Source of the DNA: an uncultured Eubacteriales bacterium
GTDB lineage: Bacteria > Bacillota > Clostridia > Oscillospirales > CAG-272
Direction of reading: 5' to 3'
Length of the DNA: 64,000 nucleotides
Assembly: GCA_900542425.1 (NCBI GenBank)
Contig: UQNQ01000001.1
Span: forward strand, 124,001 to 188,000
Positions 54,090 through 61,068 of this stretch are shown here, in pieces. Each line of letters starts with the position of its first letter. The stretch's first letter is position 1. Below the pieces are notes generated by a model. It did not search any database and had not been told where the DNA came from. It saw nothing but the letters and a program-made list of their open reading frames with translations. Made by a program: the position numbers and the translations under genes.

Positions 54090-55682
54090 ATGAAAAATTT
54101 TGATTTGTTTGGCGTTATGATAGATTGTTCACGCAATGCTGTTCCGAATATTGACGGACTGAAACGCTTTTTGAAAATCATTTCCGAAATGGGTTACAAC
54201 TGTGCTATGCTTTATACGGAGGATACCTATGAAGTAAAAGGGGAGCCCTACTTCGGATATAAACGAGGTCGTTATTCCATGGCGGAACTTCGTGAGCTTG
54301 ATGACTATGCTTTTTCCATAGGTGTTGAATTGATTCCTTGTATCCAAACACTGGCTCATCTGAATGCTGCTTTCCGTTGGCAGGAATATCGGAAGATCCA
54401 GGATTGTGACGATATTCTTTTGCTGAATGAGGAACGTACCAGCGAATTGCTTTTGCATATGTTTGAGACAACTTCCGTCTGTTTTCGTTCACGAAGAATT
54501 CATATTGGTATGGATGAAGCACACCGTATCGGACTCGGCAGATATCTTGACAAACATGGATTTACGGATCGATATGAACTTTTGCTGCGCCATTTACATG
54601 ATGTTTGCCGGATGGCAAAACAATTCGGATATGAGCCGATTATGTGGGAAGATATGTTTTTCAGGCTTGCGCATGGAGAGTATTTTTCAGATCATGTTGT
54701 CGATTTTTCTGAGGAAATAAAAAAGAAAATTCCGTCTGATATTACCATGGTGTATTGGGATTATTATGGAAACAGTGCAGAATATTATGAAAATATGATC
54801 CGTTCATCGAAGAATCTTTCCGATAAAGTTTGGTTTGCGGGCGGTGCATGGGTTTGGGGCGGATTTGCTCCTCATAACAGACTGAGCATCCGTCGCAATC
54901 AACTTGCAATTCCGGTTTGCATACGGGAAGGAATTCGGAATGCTTTTTTCACAATGTGGGGCGATAATGGCGGCGAATGTCCGTATTTTTCGGCTCTTCC
55001 GGCTTTAATGCATGCGGCTGCCGTTGCTGAAGGTATGACAGAATGTCAGATGAAAGATACCTTTCGGAAAATCGTCGGCGACGATTATGATGCTTTTTTG
55101 GCACTTGATCTGCCTAATTACGTATTGGGGGAAACAACTTCGGTCGGGTCTTCTAATTACAGTAAAAATCGTCTTTATAACGATCCTTTTCTCGGAATTT
55201 TGGATTTGAACGCGGATAAGGCGGACAGTGCAGTTTATCCTGTATATGCATCGCGCCTGCATCGGTATGCTGAGAAAAGCCGGGACTTTGGCTTCTTGTT
55301 TGAAACGATGGCAACACTTTGTGATGCTCTTGCCATTAAGTTTGATCTTTCATATAAAACCCGTCAATGCTATACCGAGAAGGATAAGGCAGGTCTAAAA
55401 ATCTTGGCTGAGAAAGATTATACCGAACTTCTAAAACGCTTGGAGCAATTTTATTTGGCATTTCAAACACAATGGTATACCGTAAATAAAACCTACGGGT
55501 TTGAGATTCAGGATGCAAGACTCGGCGGGCTAATGCAGCGTATCAAAAGCTGCCGTATGAGAATCCTCTCTTATTGTAACGGAGCTTCCGCTGTTATTGA
55601 TGAGCTTTCAGAGCCAGTGCTTCCCAATGATGGCGGCAATGTTCCTTTTTGGAAGGATATGATATCTGCTAATATCATTTAA
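54090..55682 (+). CDS. GH20-type beta-hexosaminidase-like enzyme
   Basis: This 530-residue cytoplasmic protein has a TIM barrel with GH20 features: MIDCSRNAVPNIDGLKRFLKIISEMGYN, ELIPCIQTLAHLNA, the catalytic Asp-Glu pair in IHIGMDEAH, YEPIMWEDMFFR, and TMWGDNGGECPYFSALPAL. It has no signal peptide, so it likely cleaves imported N-acetylhexosaminides from host mucin or recycled cell wall. It has no neighbouring transporter, and substrate is uncertain. Confidence 0.85.
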   Translation: MKNFDLFGVMIDCSRNAVPNIDGLKRFLKIISEMGYNCAMLYTEDTYEVKGEPYFGYKRGRYSMAELRELDDYAFSIGVELIPCIQTLAHLNAAFRWQEYRKIQDCDDILLLNEERTSELLLHMFETTSVCFRSRRIHIGMDEAHRIGLGRYLDKHGFTDRYELLLRHLHDVCRMAKQFGYEPIMWEDMFFRLAHGEYFSDHVVDFSEEIKKKIPSDITMVYWDYYGNSAEYYENMIRSSKNLSDKVWFAGGAWVWGGFAPHNRLSIRRNQLAIPVCIREGIRNAFFTMWGDNGGECPYFSALPALMHAAAVAEGMTECQMKDTFRKIVGDDYDAFLALDLPNYVLGETTSVGSSNYSKNRLYNDPFLGILDLNADKADSAVYPVYASRLHRYAEKSRDFGFLFETMATLCDALAIKFDLSYKTRQCYTEKDKAGLKILAEKDYTELLKRLEQFYLAFQTQWYTVNKTYGFEIQDARLGGLMQRIKSCRMRILSYCNGASAVIDELSEPVLPNDGGNVPFWKDMISANII

Positions 55683-55689
55683 TAGTATG

Positions 55690-55727
55690 AAAATACCGGA
55701 TTCACATCATAGTGAATCCGGTATTTT
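55690..55727 (+). terminator. Terminator of the GH20 gene
   Basis: A 16-bp stem (55690-55705 and 55712-55727) with A4 and T4 ends lies 8 nt after the stop. Confidence 0.9.
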
Positions 55728-55819
55728 ACATGAGTTTTACAGGTTCACGCTTTTTGATTTTACAAGACGATGATAATCTGAAAGCAGATGGAGTTTTGTT
55801 TTGTAAAGGAGAAGGATCA

Positions 55820-56011
55820 GTGAGGCGTGAAAGAAAATGGACTCTTCTTGTTTTTGTATTTATCATTTTGTGTGCTGCGTTTCTTTATTTATGGGTCAAT
55901 CGGGAAACGATAAGGAATCATGCCTATATTCCGGCAGAAACGGAAGAAATGGATTGGAGCATGTCCTGCCGTGAGGATATGCCTTTTTTCTTGTCAGAGA
56001 TTCTATGTTGA
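55820..56011 (+). CDS. Small membrane protein of unknown function
   Basis: This 63-residue frame starts with GTG after AAAGGAGAAGG. It has a basic N-terminus, one membrane helix (WTLLVFVFIILCAAFLYLWV) and an acidic end. I do not recognise a family. A longer in-frame start at 55712 would overlap the terminator and is less likely. Confidence 0.55.
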   Translation: MRRERKWTLLVFVFIILCAAFLYLWVNRETIRNHAYIPAETEEMDWSMSCREDMPFFLSEILC

Positions 56012-56045
56012 ATAAAGAAAAAACTTGTTCGGATAGGGTGAAAAT

Positions 56046-56078
56046 ATTGGGAGGCAAGCCATATGCTTGCCTCCCAAT
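56046..56078. terminator. Hairpin between the small protein and spoIIID
   Basis: A perfect 14-bp stem (56046-56059 and 56065-56078) with a 5-nt loop lies between convergent genes; only a weak T tract follows. Confidence 0.65.
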
Positions 56079-56131
56079 GTTTGTCGCGTATGATATCAAA
56101 ATAGATTTTTCAAATTCTGCTGCGCTGTTTC

Positions 56132-56386
56132 TTATCCTTTTAGGTGCATATATTTTTGACGAGTTGCTTCGCCGCCGCGCATGTGCCGTTCCTGCTTGTT
56201 TTGCTCCAAAACGCGTCCGACTTCGCGGTAAAGCCATGGATTGATGGTTTTCAGTCTGTCCGTTACGTCTTTATGTACAGTTGATTTGCTGATTCCGAAT
56301 TTTGCCGCCGCTTTTCGTACGGTATATTTATTTTCAACAATATATTCTCCGAGCTTAATTGCTCTTTCTTCAACGATTCCTTTCAA
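56132..56386 (-). CDS. spoIIID: Sporulation transcription factor SpoIIID
   Basis: This protein of about 84 residues has a helix-turn-helix (KYTVRKAAAKFGISKSTVHKDVTDRLKTINPWLYREV) and the conserved tail RHMRGGEATRQKY. SpoIIID controls the mother-cell programme in endospore formers. The likely start is TTG at 56386, placed 6 nt after GGGGAGG and aligning with the known N-terminus; the frame is open to 56407. Confidence 0.95.
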   Translation of the reverse strand: MKGIVEERAIKLGEYIVENKYTVRKAAAKFGISKSTVHKDVTDRLKTINPWLYREVGRVLEQNKQERHMRGGEATRQKYMHLKG

Positions 56387-56467
56387 GTCAAGCCTCCCCT
56401 TTTCCAAAAATTGATCAGTACATATATATGGGGAGACTAGGACAAATATACCATTTTATTTCTACTA

Positions 56468-56496
56468 TTGACTTATAGAAGTAATTATGATATAAT
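56468..56496 (+). promoter_or_regulatory. Promoter of the ECF sigma operon
   Basis: TTGACT (56468-56473) and TATAAT (56491-56496), 17 nt apart, 134 nt before the sigma factor ATG. This is a housekeeping-type promoter; no obvious autoregulatory ECF box was seen. Confidence 0.75.
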
Positions 56497-56629
56497 TCTA
56501 ACATGCGAAGCAATCAAGTATTGTATATGAGACGGATTTCTTTCTGAAATTAACATTTAATCTTTCTCCATGTGGATGTTTCCAAATATCTTTTTGTGTG
56601 TTTTGAGTTTGCAAGACGAGGTGCTGTGA

Positions 56630-57223
56630 ATGTTGATAAGTTTGCTTGCTATGTGCTGCAATGAGGAAGAAAAGAAAAAAATTGAATATGTCTATTTACA
56701 CTATGGGAAAACCGTATTTTATATTATCAATCAGCAAGTAAATAACCATTCTGTTGTAGAGGATTTGGTGCATGATCTTTTTGTAAAATTGATTGAGATG
56801 TCCGATCGTTTGGATATTTCAGATCCGGACAAGCTGAAATCTTTTCTGGCTGTTTTGGCGAGGCATACGGCAAGTGATTTTAATCGGAAAAAGAAAAAGT
56901 CTTTGATCGATGATGCAGAGTCCGCTAAAATTTTTGATTTTCTTTCTGATGAGTCCGCAGTATCTCCATTAGATTTTGTGATGGGACATGAATATTATGA
57001 GAAGATTCTTGCCTGTGTCGAAAAACTCGGCGAAAAAAATAAATCGATTTTTCGGTTAAAGTATTTTTTTGGGTATAGCAATGCGGAAATAGCAAAGCTT
57101 TTAAATATGTCATCGACAAAAGAAGTAAGCTATAAGCTTTACAGAGAAAAGAAAATGCTTATGAAGATGATAGGAGGAGATTCGCGCTTTGAAAACAGAC
57201 AAGAAAAACGAGATGCTTTTTGA
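56630..57223 (+). CDS. ECF-type RNA polymerase sigma factor
   Basis: This 197-residue protein has region 2 (KTVFYIINQQVNNHSVVEDLVHDLFVKLIEMSDRLD...KLKSFLAVLARHTASDFNRKKK) and region 4 (LGEKNKSIFRLKYFFGYSNAEIAKLLNMSSTKEVSYKLYREKKMLM). It recruits RNA polymerase to a small regulon. The downstream gene overlaps by 35 bp and is the likely anti-sigma factor. GAGGTG precedes the ATG. Confidence 0.9.
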   Translation: MLISLLAMCCNEEEKKKIEYVYLHYGKTVFYIINQQVNNHSVVEDLVHDLFVKLIEMSDRLDISDPDKLKSFLAVLARHTASDFNRKKKKSLIDDAESAKIFDFLSDESAVSPLDFVMGHEYYEKILACVEKLGEKNKSIFRLKYFFGYSNAEIAKLLNMSSTKEVSYKLYREKKMLMKMIGGDSRFENRQEKRDAF

Positions 57224-57944
57224 TGAGCTTTTAAAACAAGCAATAAAAGAAGATTTGGAAAAAGAACTTCTCCTGATTCCTTCTGAGGAAGAATTGGATA
57301 AGGAGGTTGTATTTTCCAAACGTCATCAGAGGCGAATGAGAAAACTATTTGGAGAAGATGTCTTTTGTGAGAATAAAGGACATGGAGTCAGTTTAAGTTC
57401 CGCTAGACTCTTTCGGATTTTGATTACAGCCGCGTTAATTATCGGTGCGCTGATTATCAGTGCGGCAGTATATGCTTATTTCAATCCGATAGCGGAGTTC
57501 TTCCCCGTTATAAGAGATTTGGAGAAAATTTCTGATTTGGGTCCTGTTCAAAAGGGAAATTTAGAGCTGGAATATACGGAAAACACAAAAACCTATCAAA
57601 GCATTGAGCAAATGGAACAGGACAAGCATACCGGAGCAATGTATCCTGAAACGGAAGGGACAGCTTTTTCGGTTGCTTATGTCAGATATACGGATTTTCC
57701 GGATAGGAGCGTTGTGCTTGTTTGTATGGAGGATGGGTGCTGTATCAGTGTCTATTTAAATCAATCAGCATATCTTACTGAAAATCTTCCGGAAGATTGT
57801 TATCGAGAGGTCGCAGGCAGGACATGCTGTATTTTGAATGTGAAAAACGGGGTCCAGGCAACCATGACACAAGATGACATTGCTTATGTGATTACAGCTC
57901 CGGATGAAAATACATTGGAGAATTTAATTGCAATTATTCGATAA
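57189..57944 (+). CDS. Membrane anti-sigma-like protein (DUF4367-like C-terminus)
   Basis: This 251-residue protein starts with TTG after AGGAGG. Residues 1-75 are charged and cytoplasmic (LFDELLKQAIKEDLEKELLLIPSEEELDKE), one membrane helix lies at about 77-97 (LFRILITAALIIGALIISAAVYAYF), and an extracellular beta-rich domain follows (TAFSVAYVRYTDFPDRSVVLV, YREVAGRTCCILNVKNGVQATMTQDDIAYVITAPDENTLENLIAII). The ending resembles DUF4367 sensor domains. Coupling to the sigma gene supports a signal-sensing anti-sigma role. Confidence 0.8.
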   Translation: MKTDKKNEMLFDELLKQAIKEDLEKELLLIPSEEELDKEVVFSKRHQRRMRKLFGEDVFCENKGHGVSLSSARLFRILITAALIIGALIISAAVYAYFNPIAEFFPVIRDLEKISDLGPVQKGNLELEYTENTKTYQSIEQMEQDKHTGAMYPETEGTAFSVAYVRYTDFPDRSVVLVCMEDGCCISVYLNQSAYLTENLPEDCYREVAGRTCCILNVKNGVQATMTQDDIAYVITAPDENTLENLIAIIR

Positions 57945-57978
57945 CTGATTTTGTAAAAATGAGTATAAATAATTCGAT

Positions 57979-58030
57979 ATTCGCCAATTCCGCGAAAAAA
58001 AGCGGAAATTGGCGAATTTTTTTGTTTTTT
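57979..58030 (+). terminator. Terminator of the sigma/anti-sigma operon
   Basis: A 15-bp stem with one bulge (57979-57993 and 58002-58017) is followed by long T tracts. It isolates the operon from the Cas9-like locus. Confidence 0.88.
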
Positions 58031-58085
58031 TGTGCGATATTTGAATTTTTTTTACGTATATATATGTGTGAAAATTTTTCAGGAC

Positions 58086-58116
58086 AAAAAAAACAAACCG
58101 CTGTCAGCGGTTTGTT
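58086..58116 (-). terminator. Terminator of the guide-like RNA
   Basis: AACAAACCGCT and AGCGGTTTGTT (58092-58102 and 58106-58116) form an 11-bp stem with a GAC loop. On the minus strand it runs straight into eight T residues (58086-58093). The plus strand has no T tract, so direction is clear. Confidence 0.93.
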
Positions 58117-58192
58117 AACGTCCATCGACGAGTTGGTAAACCAACAAAAGGGGAACCCTTCCATTCAACTCGGAAAATATATAAGTTAGGCT
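58086..58192 (-). ncRNA. Putative natural single-guide RNA divergent from the Cas9-like gene
   Basis: A minus-strand transcript of about 107 nt is predicted between a perfect promoter and a strong terminator. In order it has about 20 unpaired nt (58173-58192, minus-strand AGCCTAACTTATATATTTTC); a stem CGAGUUG (58166-58172) with CAACUCG (58129-58135), like a repeat/anti-repeat duplex; an inner hairpin AAGGG-UUC-CCCUU (58148-58160); a small CGUC-GAUG-GACG hairpin (58119-58130) followed by GUUAACA, closely like the nexus and GUUAUCA of type II-A tracrRNAs; and an 11-bp terminal hairpin. The lower stem and nexus share two bases, and GUUGG-UUUA-CCAAC is an alternative fold. RNA and guide roles are inferred. 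Confidence 0.75.
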
Positions 58193-58198
58193 GTTTTC

Positions 58199-58227
58199 AT
58201 TATACTATAAAATTCAAAGGATGTCAA
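58199..58227 (-). promoter_or_regulatory. Perfect sigma-A promoter of the guide-like RNA
   Basis: On the minus strand TTGACA (58222-58227) and TATAAT (58199-58204) are exactly 17 nt apart. The expected start at 58192 (A) puts a 20-nt segment before the first stem. The -35 box lies 6 nt upstream of the Cas9-like ATG, so transcription of the two genes may interfere. No comparably strong promoter is seen for the Cas9-like gene. Confidence 0.9.
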
Positions 58228-58233
58228 TAAAAA

Positions 58234-60060
58234 ATGAAAAAAAAGTCGAATTATGTAATAGGACTCGCCATTGATAGGAACGGGATCGGTTATGCTGTTT
58301 GCGATATAAGCGGAAAGCCAATGCGTTTCAGAGGAAAAAATATGTGGGGAATTTCATGGGCAGGAGGGTGTCCCTCTGGGTACCTGTCTTCTCCGACAGA
58401 ATTTATCCGACAGTTGCAGTTGTTATTCAGTGATGCAATTGCCGAATTTGACGCTGATTTTTTCAATCGTCTTCGCGGTGGTTTTATCAAAGATGGCGGC
58501 AAAGCCAGTTTTATGGGATTCTTGGCAAATTCAGTCGAAGAGGGAAAAAAGTGGCGAAAAAATTATCCGACGATTTATCATTTGCGATGTCAACTATCCA
58601 AAGAGGAACAAAACGCGGATTTGCGTCTGGTTTATCTAGCATTGCATCATATTTTGAAACGAGGCGGCAATCCTGCCCGCGGAATTGCTTTTCATGAAAA
58701 GCATAAATCGGATCTTATGCTTCTGAAAAAACTTTATCGGAAATATGCACCGGACCGGTATGGCTTCATATTCCGTCATCATGCACAAGGATGTTACGCA
58801 AGTTATACAGCGGCGGTTTGTACGCAGGAGTATTTTTATTCCGTGATACGAAAGGACCTTGGCATCCATTTTGATGATTTGGATTTTGTATTTTGTTTTT
58901 CCGAGATGGAAAACGGATTCTTTCTGCCGCGCAACGGGGATCTTGGATATTATGAGCCTCCGGCGCCGGACGAAGTGTCTCGCATTGTACGTATTCAGTC
59001 GAAACATTCTTCGTTTTTTAGGCAATATGGAGAACGTATAGAAGAGCTCTGCCAAAGCCGGCGTGACAGATGGCTTTCCGATTGCTTCTTAGATACGGAG
59101 TCTCTGGCAGTGAAACTGGTGAGGGAAGTGATGAAAATAGAAGATGGTAAGCCTGACCGGATTTTTGTTACATACGATACGGATGATAAGAGGCTTCATG
59201 TTCATATCAGCAATTTCTTGAAACGACTGTCCGAAGTTTCGCGGAATCCGGTATCTTTTTTACCCTATGCTGTCTTGACAGAGATTAAAAGACATTTTGG
59301 CCTATATGACAGCCGTGCCGTGAATGATTGTTATCCTGCACAGAATGCATTTCTCGTTTCGAATCTTGGACTTTACTCGACGTATTCCTCCGATTTTGGA
59401 GAAACCAAAACCATTCCTTGTGATGCTGTATCGGTATCCGGGTTTCAAGATGCGTCTGCGTTGGCATATACCGAGGTACTCATCCATCGTCCCCAAATAT
59501 TGAATCGCATGCGTTCCGTATTTGGATTTTGTGAATGTTATGAATCCGGTATTCCGAATCGGAAAATTTTCTTCGAGACACAGAATGTTCGGATGAGAAA
59601 GAATAAAGAAGAGGGGAAAACAGGGACATTTTCTGCTTTTTTGGGCAAGCGGATTCTTTATCACCAAACGGAGTATGGAATATCGGCTTTTGGAGAGGTG
59701 GTAAGCCTTGTGCAGCTTATGTTGTCCCGAACATCTTTGGAAACGATAGACGCTATTTTGCATCCGAATGAACATAGACCCATTCGGGAAGAGGAATATC
59801 GGCGGGTATATGAAGAAATCCTGACAAAGGCAACTCGATTCAATCCCTTCTATAAGCCTTATGCTGCGTTTTCTGAAGTCCGTTTGAAGGCCTTTTGCGG
59901 CCTGTCTTCGGAAAAGAAAAAAAGATGGATTTCTTCTATACTATACGGATTACGGGCGGGAAGATCCTGCGGAATGTTGATATCAGAGCTTGACAAAGAG
60001 CAAATTTTGCGGATTGATCGCTCTGTCACGGGAATGTTTGAGAAGAAAAGGCGTTCTTGA
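58234..60060 (+). CDS. Nuclease-dead, HNH-less Cas9-derived protein
   Basis: This intact 608-residue frame aligns by eye along Cas9. RuvC-I is at 7-22 (YVIGLAIDRNGIGYAV); recognition-lobe hallmarks are at 111-145 (YPTIYHLR, ADLRLVYLALHHILKRGG) and 154-209 (HEKHKSDLMLLKKLY, YFYSVIRKDL); RuvC-II is at 306-318 (KPDRIFVTYDTDD); RuvC-III is at 362-374 (AVNDCYPAQNAFL); and a C-terminal PAM-interacting-like domain ends RIDRSVTGMFEKK (593-605). Catalytic positions equivalent to SpCas9 D10, E762, H983 and D986 are A12, T313, P368 and N371. Only about 35 residues separate RuvC-II from RuvC-III, so HNH is absent. The Arg-rich bridge helix is reduced to GYLSSPTE. It cannot cleave DNA as Cas9 does; RNA-guided binding is inferred from the adjacent RNA. 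No cas1, cas2, csn2 or array is nearby. Confidence 0.88.
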   Translation: MKKKSNYVIGLAIDRNGIGYAVCDISGKPMRFRGKNMWGISWAGGCPSGYLSSPTEFIRQLQLLFSDAIAEFDADFFNRLRGGFIKDGGKASFMGFLANSVEEGKKWRKNYPTIYHLRCQLSKEEQNADLRLVYLALHHILKRGGNPARGIAFHEKHKSDLMLLKKLYRKYAPDRYGFIFRHHAQGCYASYTAAVCTQEYFYSVIRKDLGIHFDDLDFVFCFSEMENGFFLPRNGDLGYYEPPAPDEVSRIVRIQSKHSSFFRQYGERIEELCQSRRDRWLSDCFLDTESLAVKLVREVMKIEDGKPDRIFVTYDTDDKRLHVHISNFLKRLSEVSRNPVSFLPYAVLTEIKRHFGLYDSRAVNDCYPAQNAFLVSNLGLYSTYSSDFGETKTIPCDAVSVSGFQDASALAYTEVLIHRPQILNRMRSVFGFCECYESGIPNRKIFFETQNVRMRKNKEEGKTGTFSAFLGKRILYHQTEYGISAFGEVVSLVQLMLSRTSLETIDAILHPNEHRPIREEEYRRVYEEILTKATRFNPFYKPYAAFSEVRLKAFCGLSSEKKKRWISSILYGLRAGRSCGMLISELDKEQILRIDRSVTGMFEKKRRS

Positions 60061-60370
60061 TTCAAACGATACAAATAAATTTTTCTTTTCATATATTTAT
60101 TTTTTTAGAGAAAATTGTTTTTTCAGAGAAAAATCACATATATGGCATAGAAATGGATTTCTGTTTCATCCGCTTGTATTTTTCTTTGTCTTGCGGAATG
60201 GTTGGATGAGCGTTCCATTCCATGTCTGCCCAAAAATATAATTTTTCATAAAATGTTTTTGGTTCATTCTGTATAAATCGGCGAAAATTGCGGAAAATAT
60301 CATTGAAAATATTTCAAATATTTGACTCGGTTTACACCGATGACCTTGATAATACGGAGGATTATATAGA
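60061..60370. other. AT-rich intergenic region without a gene
   Basis: The 310 nt between the Cas9-like gene and spoVT are AT-rich, with an imperfect repeat of TTTTTT-AGAGAAAA (about 60103-60135) and A/T hairpins near 60295. No open frame, array or clear terminator was seen. Confidence 0.6.
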
Positions 60371-60922
60371 ATGAAAGCTACAGGAATTGTTAGAAGAATC
60401 GATGATCTCGGCAGAGTCGTGATTCCAAAGGAAATACGCCGTACTATGCGTATTCGCGAGGGCGATCCGCTTGAGATTTATACCGACAGGGAAGGAGAGG
60501 TTATTTTCAAAAAATATTCCCCGATCGGAGAACTGATGGATTTTGCCGCCGGCTACGCCGAGACTCTTTATAAAACCTGCAATATTCCGGTTGCTGTGTG
60601 TGATAAGGATTGTATCATTGCTTGCGCCGGCATCTCCAAAAAAGAATTTCTGGAAAAAAAGAATTCCGGTGATTTAGAAACCATTATTGAAGGCAGAAAT
60701 CTTTATACCGCCAATGCCTCTGGTGAAAAGATTTTTTTGACAGATGATACTCAGAATTATTATGTTTCTTGCGCGATGCCGATTTTCGCGGAAGGCGATG
60801 TGATCGGCTGCGTCGTATCCGTTGGCAGTACGGACGGTAAAACAGAAATGCTTGGCACCGATACGGAAGTGAAGTTGATTCAAACCGCCGCCGGCTTCCT
60901 CGGCCGCCAACTTGAATCTTAA
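60371..60922 (+). CDS. spoVT: Stage V sporulation protein T
   Basis: This 183-residue protein has an AbrB-type swapped-hairpin DNA-binding domain (MKATGIVRRIDDLGRVVIPKEIRRTMRIREGDPLEIYTDREGEVIFKKYSPIGEL) and a C-terminal GAF-like domain (AVCDKDCIIACAGISKKEFLEKK, PIFAEGDVIGCVVSVGS). It regulates late forespore genes. ACGGAGGA precedes the ATG. The length matches Bacillus SpoVT. Confidence 0.96.
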   Translation: MKATGIVRRIDDLGRVVIPKEIRRTMRIREGDPLEIYTDREGEVIFKKYSPIGELMDFAAGYAETLYKTCNIPVAVCDKDCIIACAGISKKEFLEKKNSGDLETIIEGRNLYTANASGEKIFLTDDTQNYYVSCAMPIFAEGDVIGCVVSVGSTDGKTEMLGTDTEVKLIQTAAGFLGRQLES

Positions 60923-60960
60923 GAAGAAAAAATCCCGTGGAAACACGGGATTTTTTCTTC
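60923..60960. terminator. spoVT terminator
   Basis: A 17-bp stem (60923-60939 and 60944-60960) with a GAAA loop and T6 tract follows the spoVT stop. Confidence 0.92.
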
Positions 60961-61000
60961 ATTTATCAGAGGCGCTTGAAAGAAAAAACATGTTTTCTTG

Positions 61001-61029
61001 TTGAAATTTCTATGAGACTGTGCTATGAT
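61001..61029 (+). promoter_or_regulatory. Promoter of the oxidoreductase gene
   Basis: TTGAAA (61001-61006) and TATGAT (61024-61029) with 17-nt spacing, 40 nt before the ATG. Confidence 0.65.
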
Positions 61030-61068
61030 AATGCTAAAATTGATTTATTTCCCTGGAGGAAACTACAT

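Noticed and set aside
58092..58116. Hairpin read as a plus-strand terminator blocking the Cas9-like gene
   Set aside because: The T tract is only on the minus strand; on the plus strand TTAACG follows, so it belongs to the divergent small RNA.
57945..60370. CRISPR array or adaptation genes near the Cas9-like gene
   Set aside because: No repeat-spacer periodicity and no cas1, cas2 or csn2 homologue was found on either side; neighbours are sigma-factor and sporulation genes.
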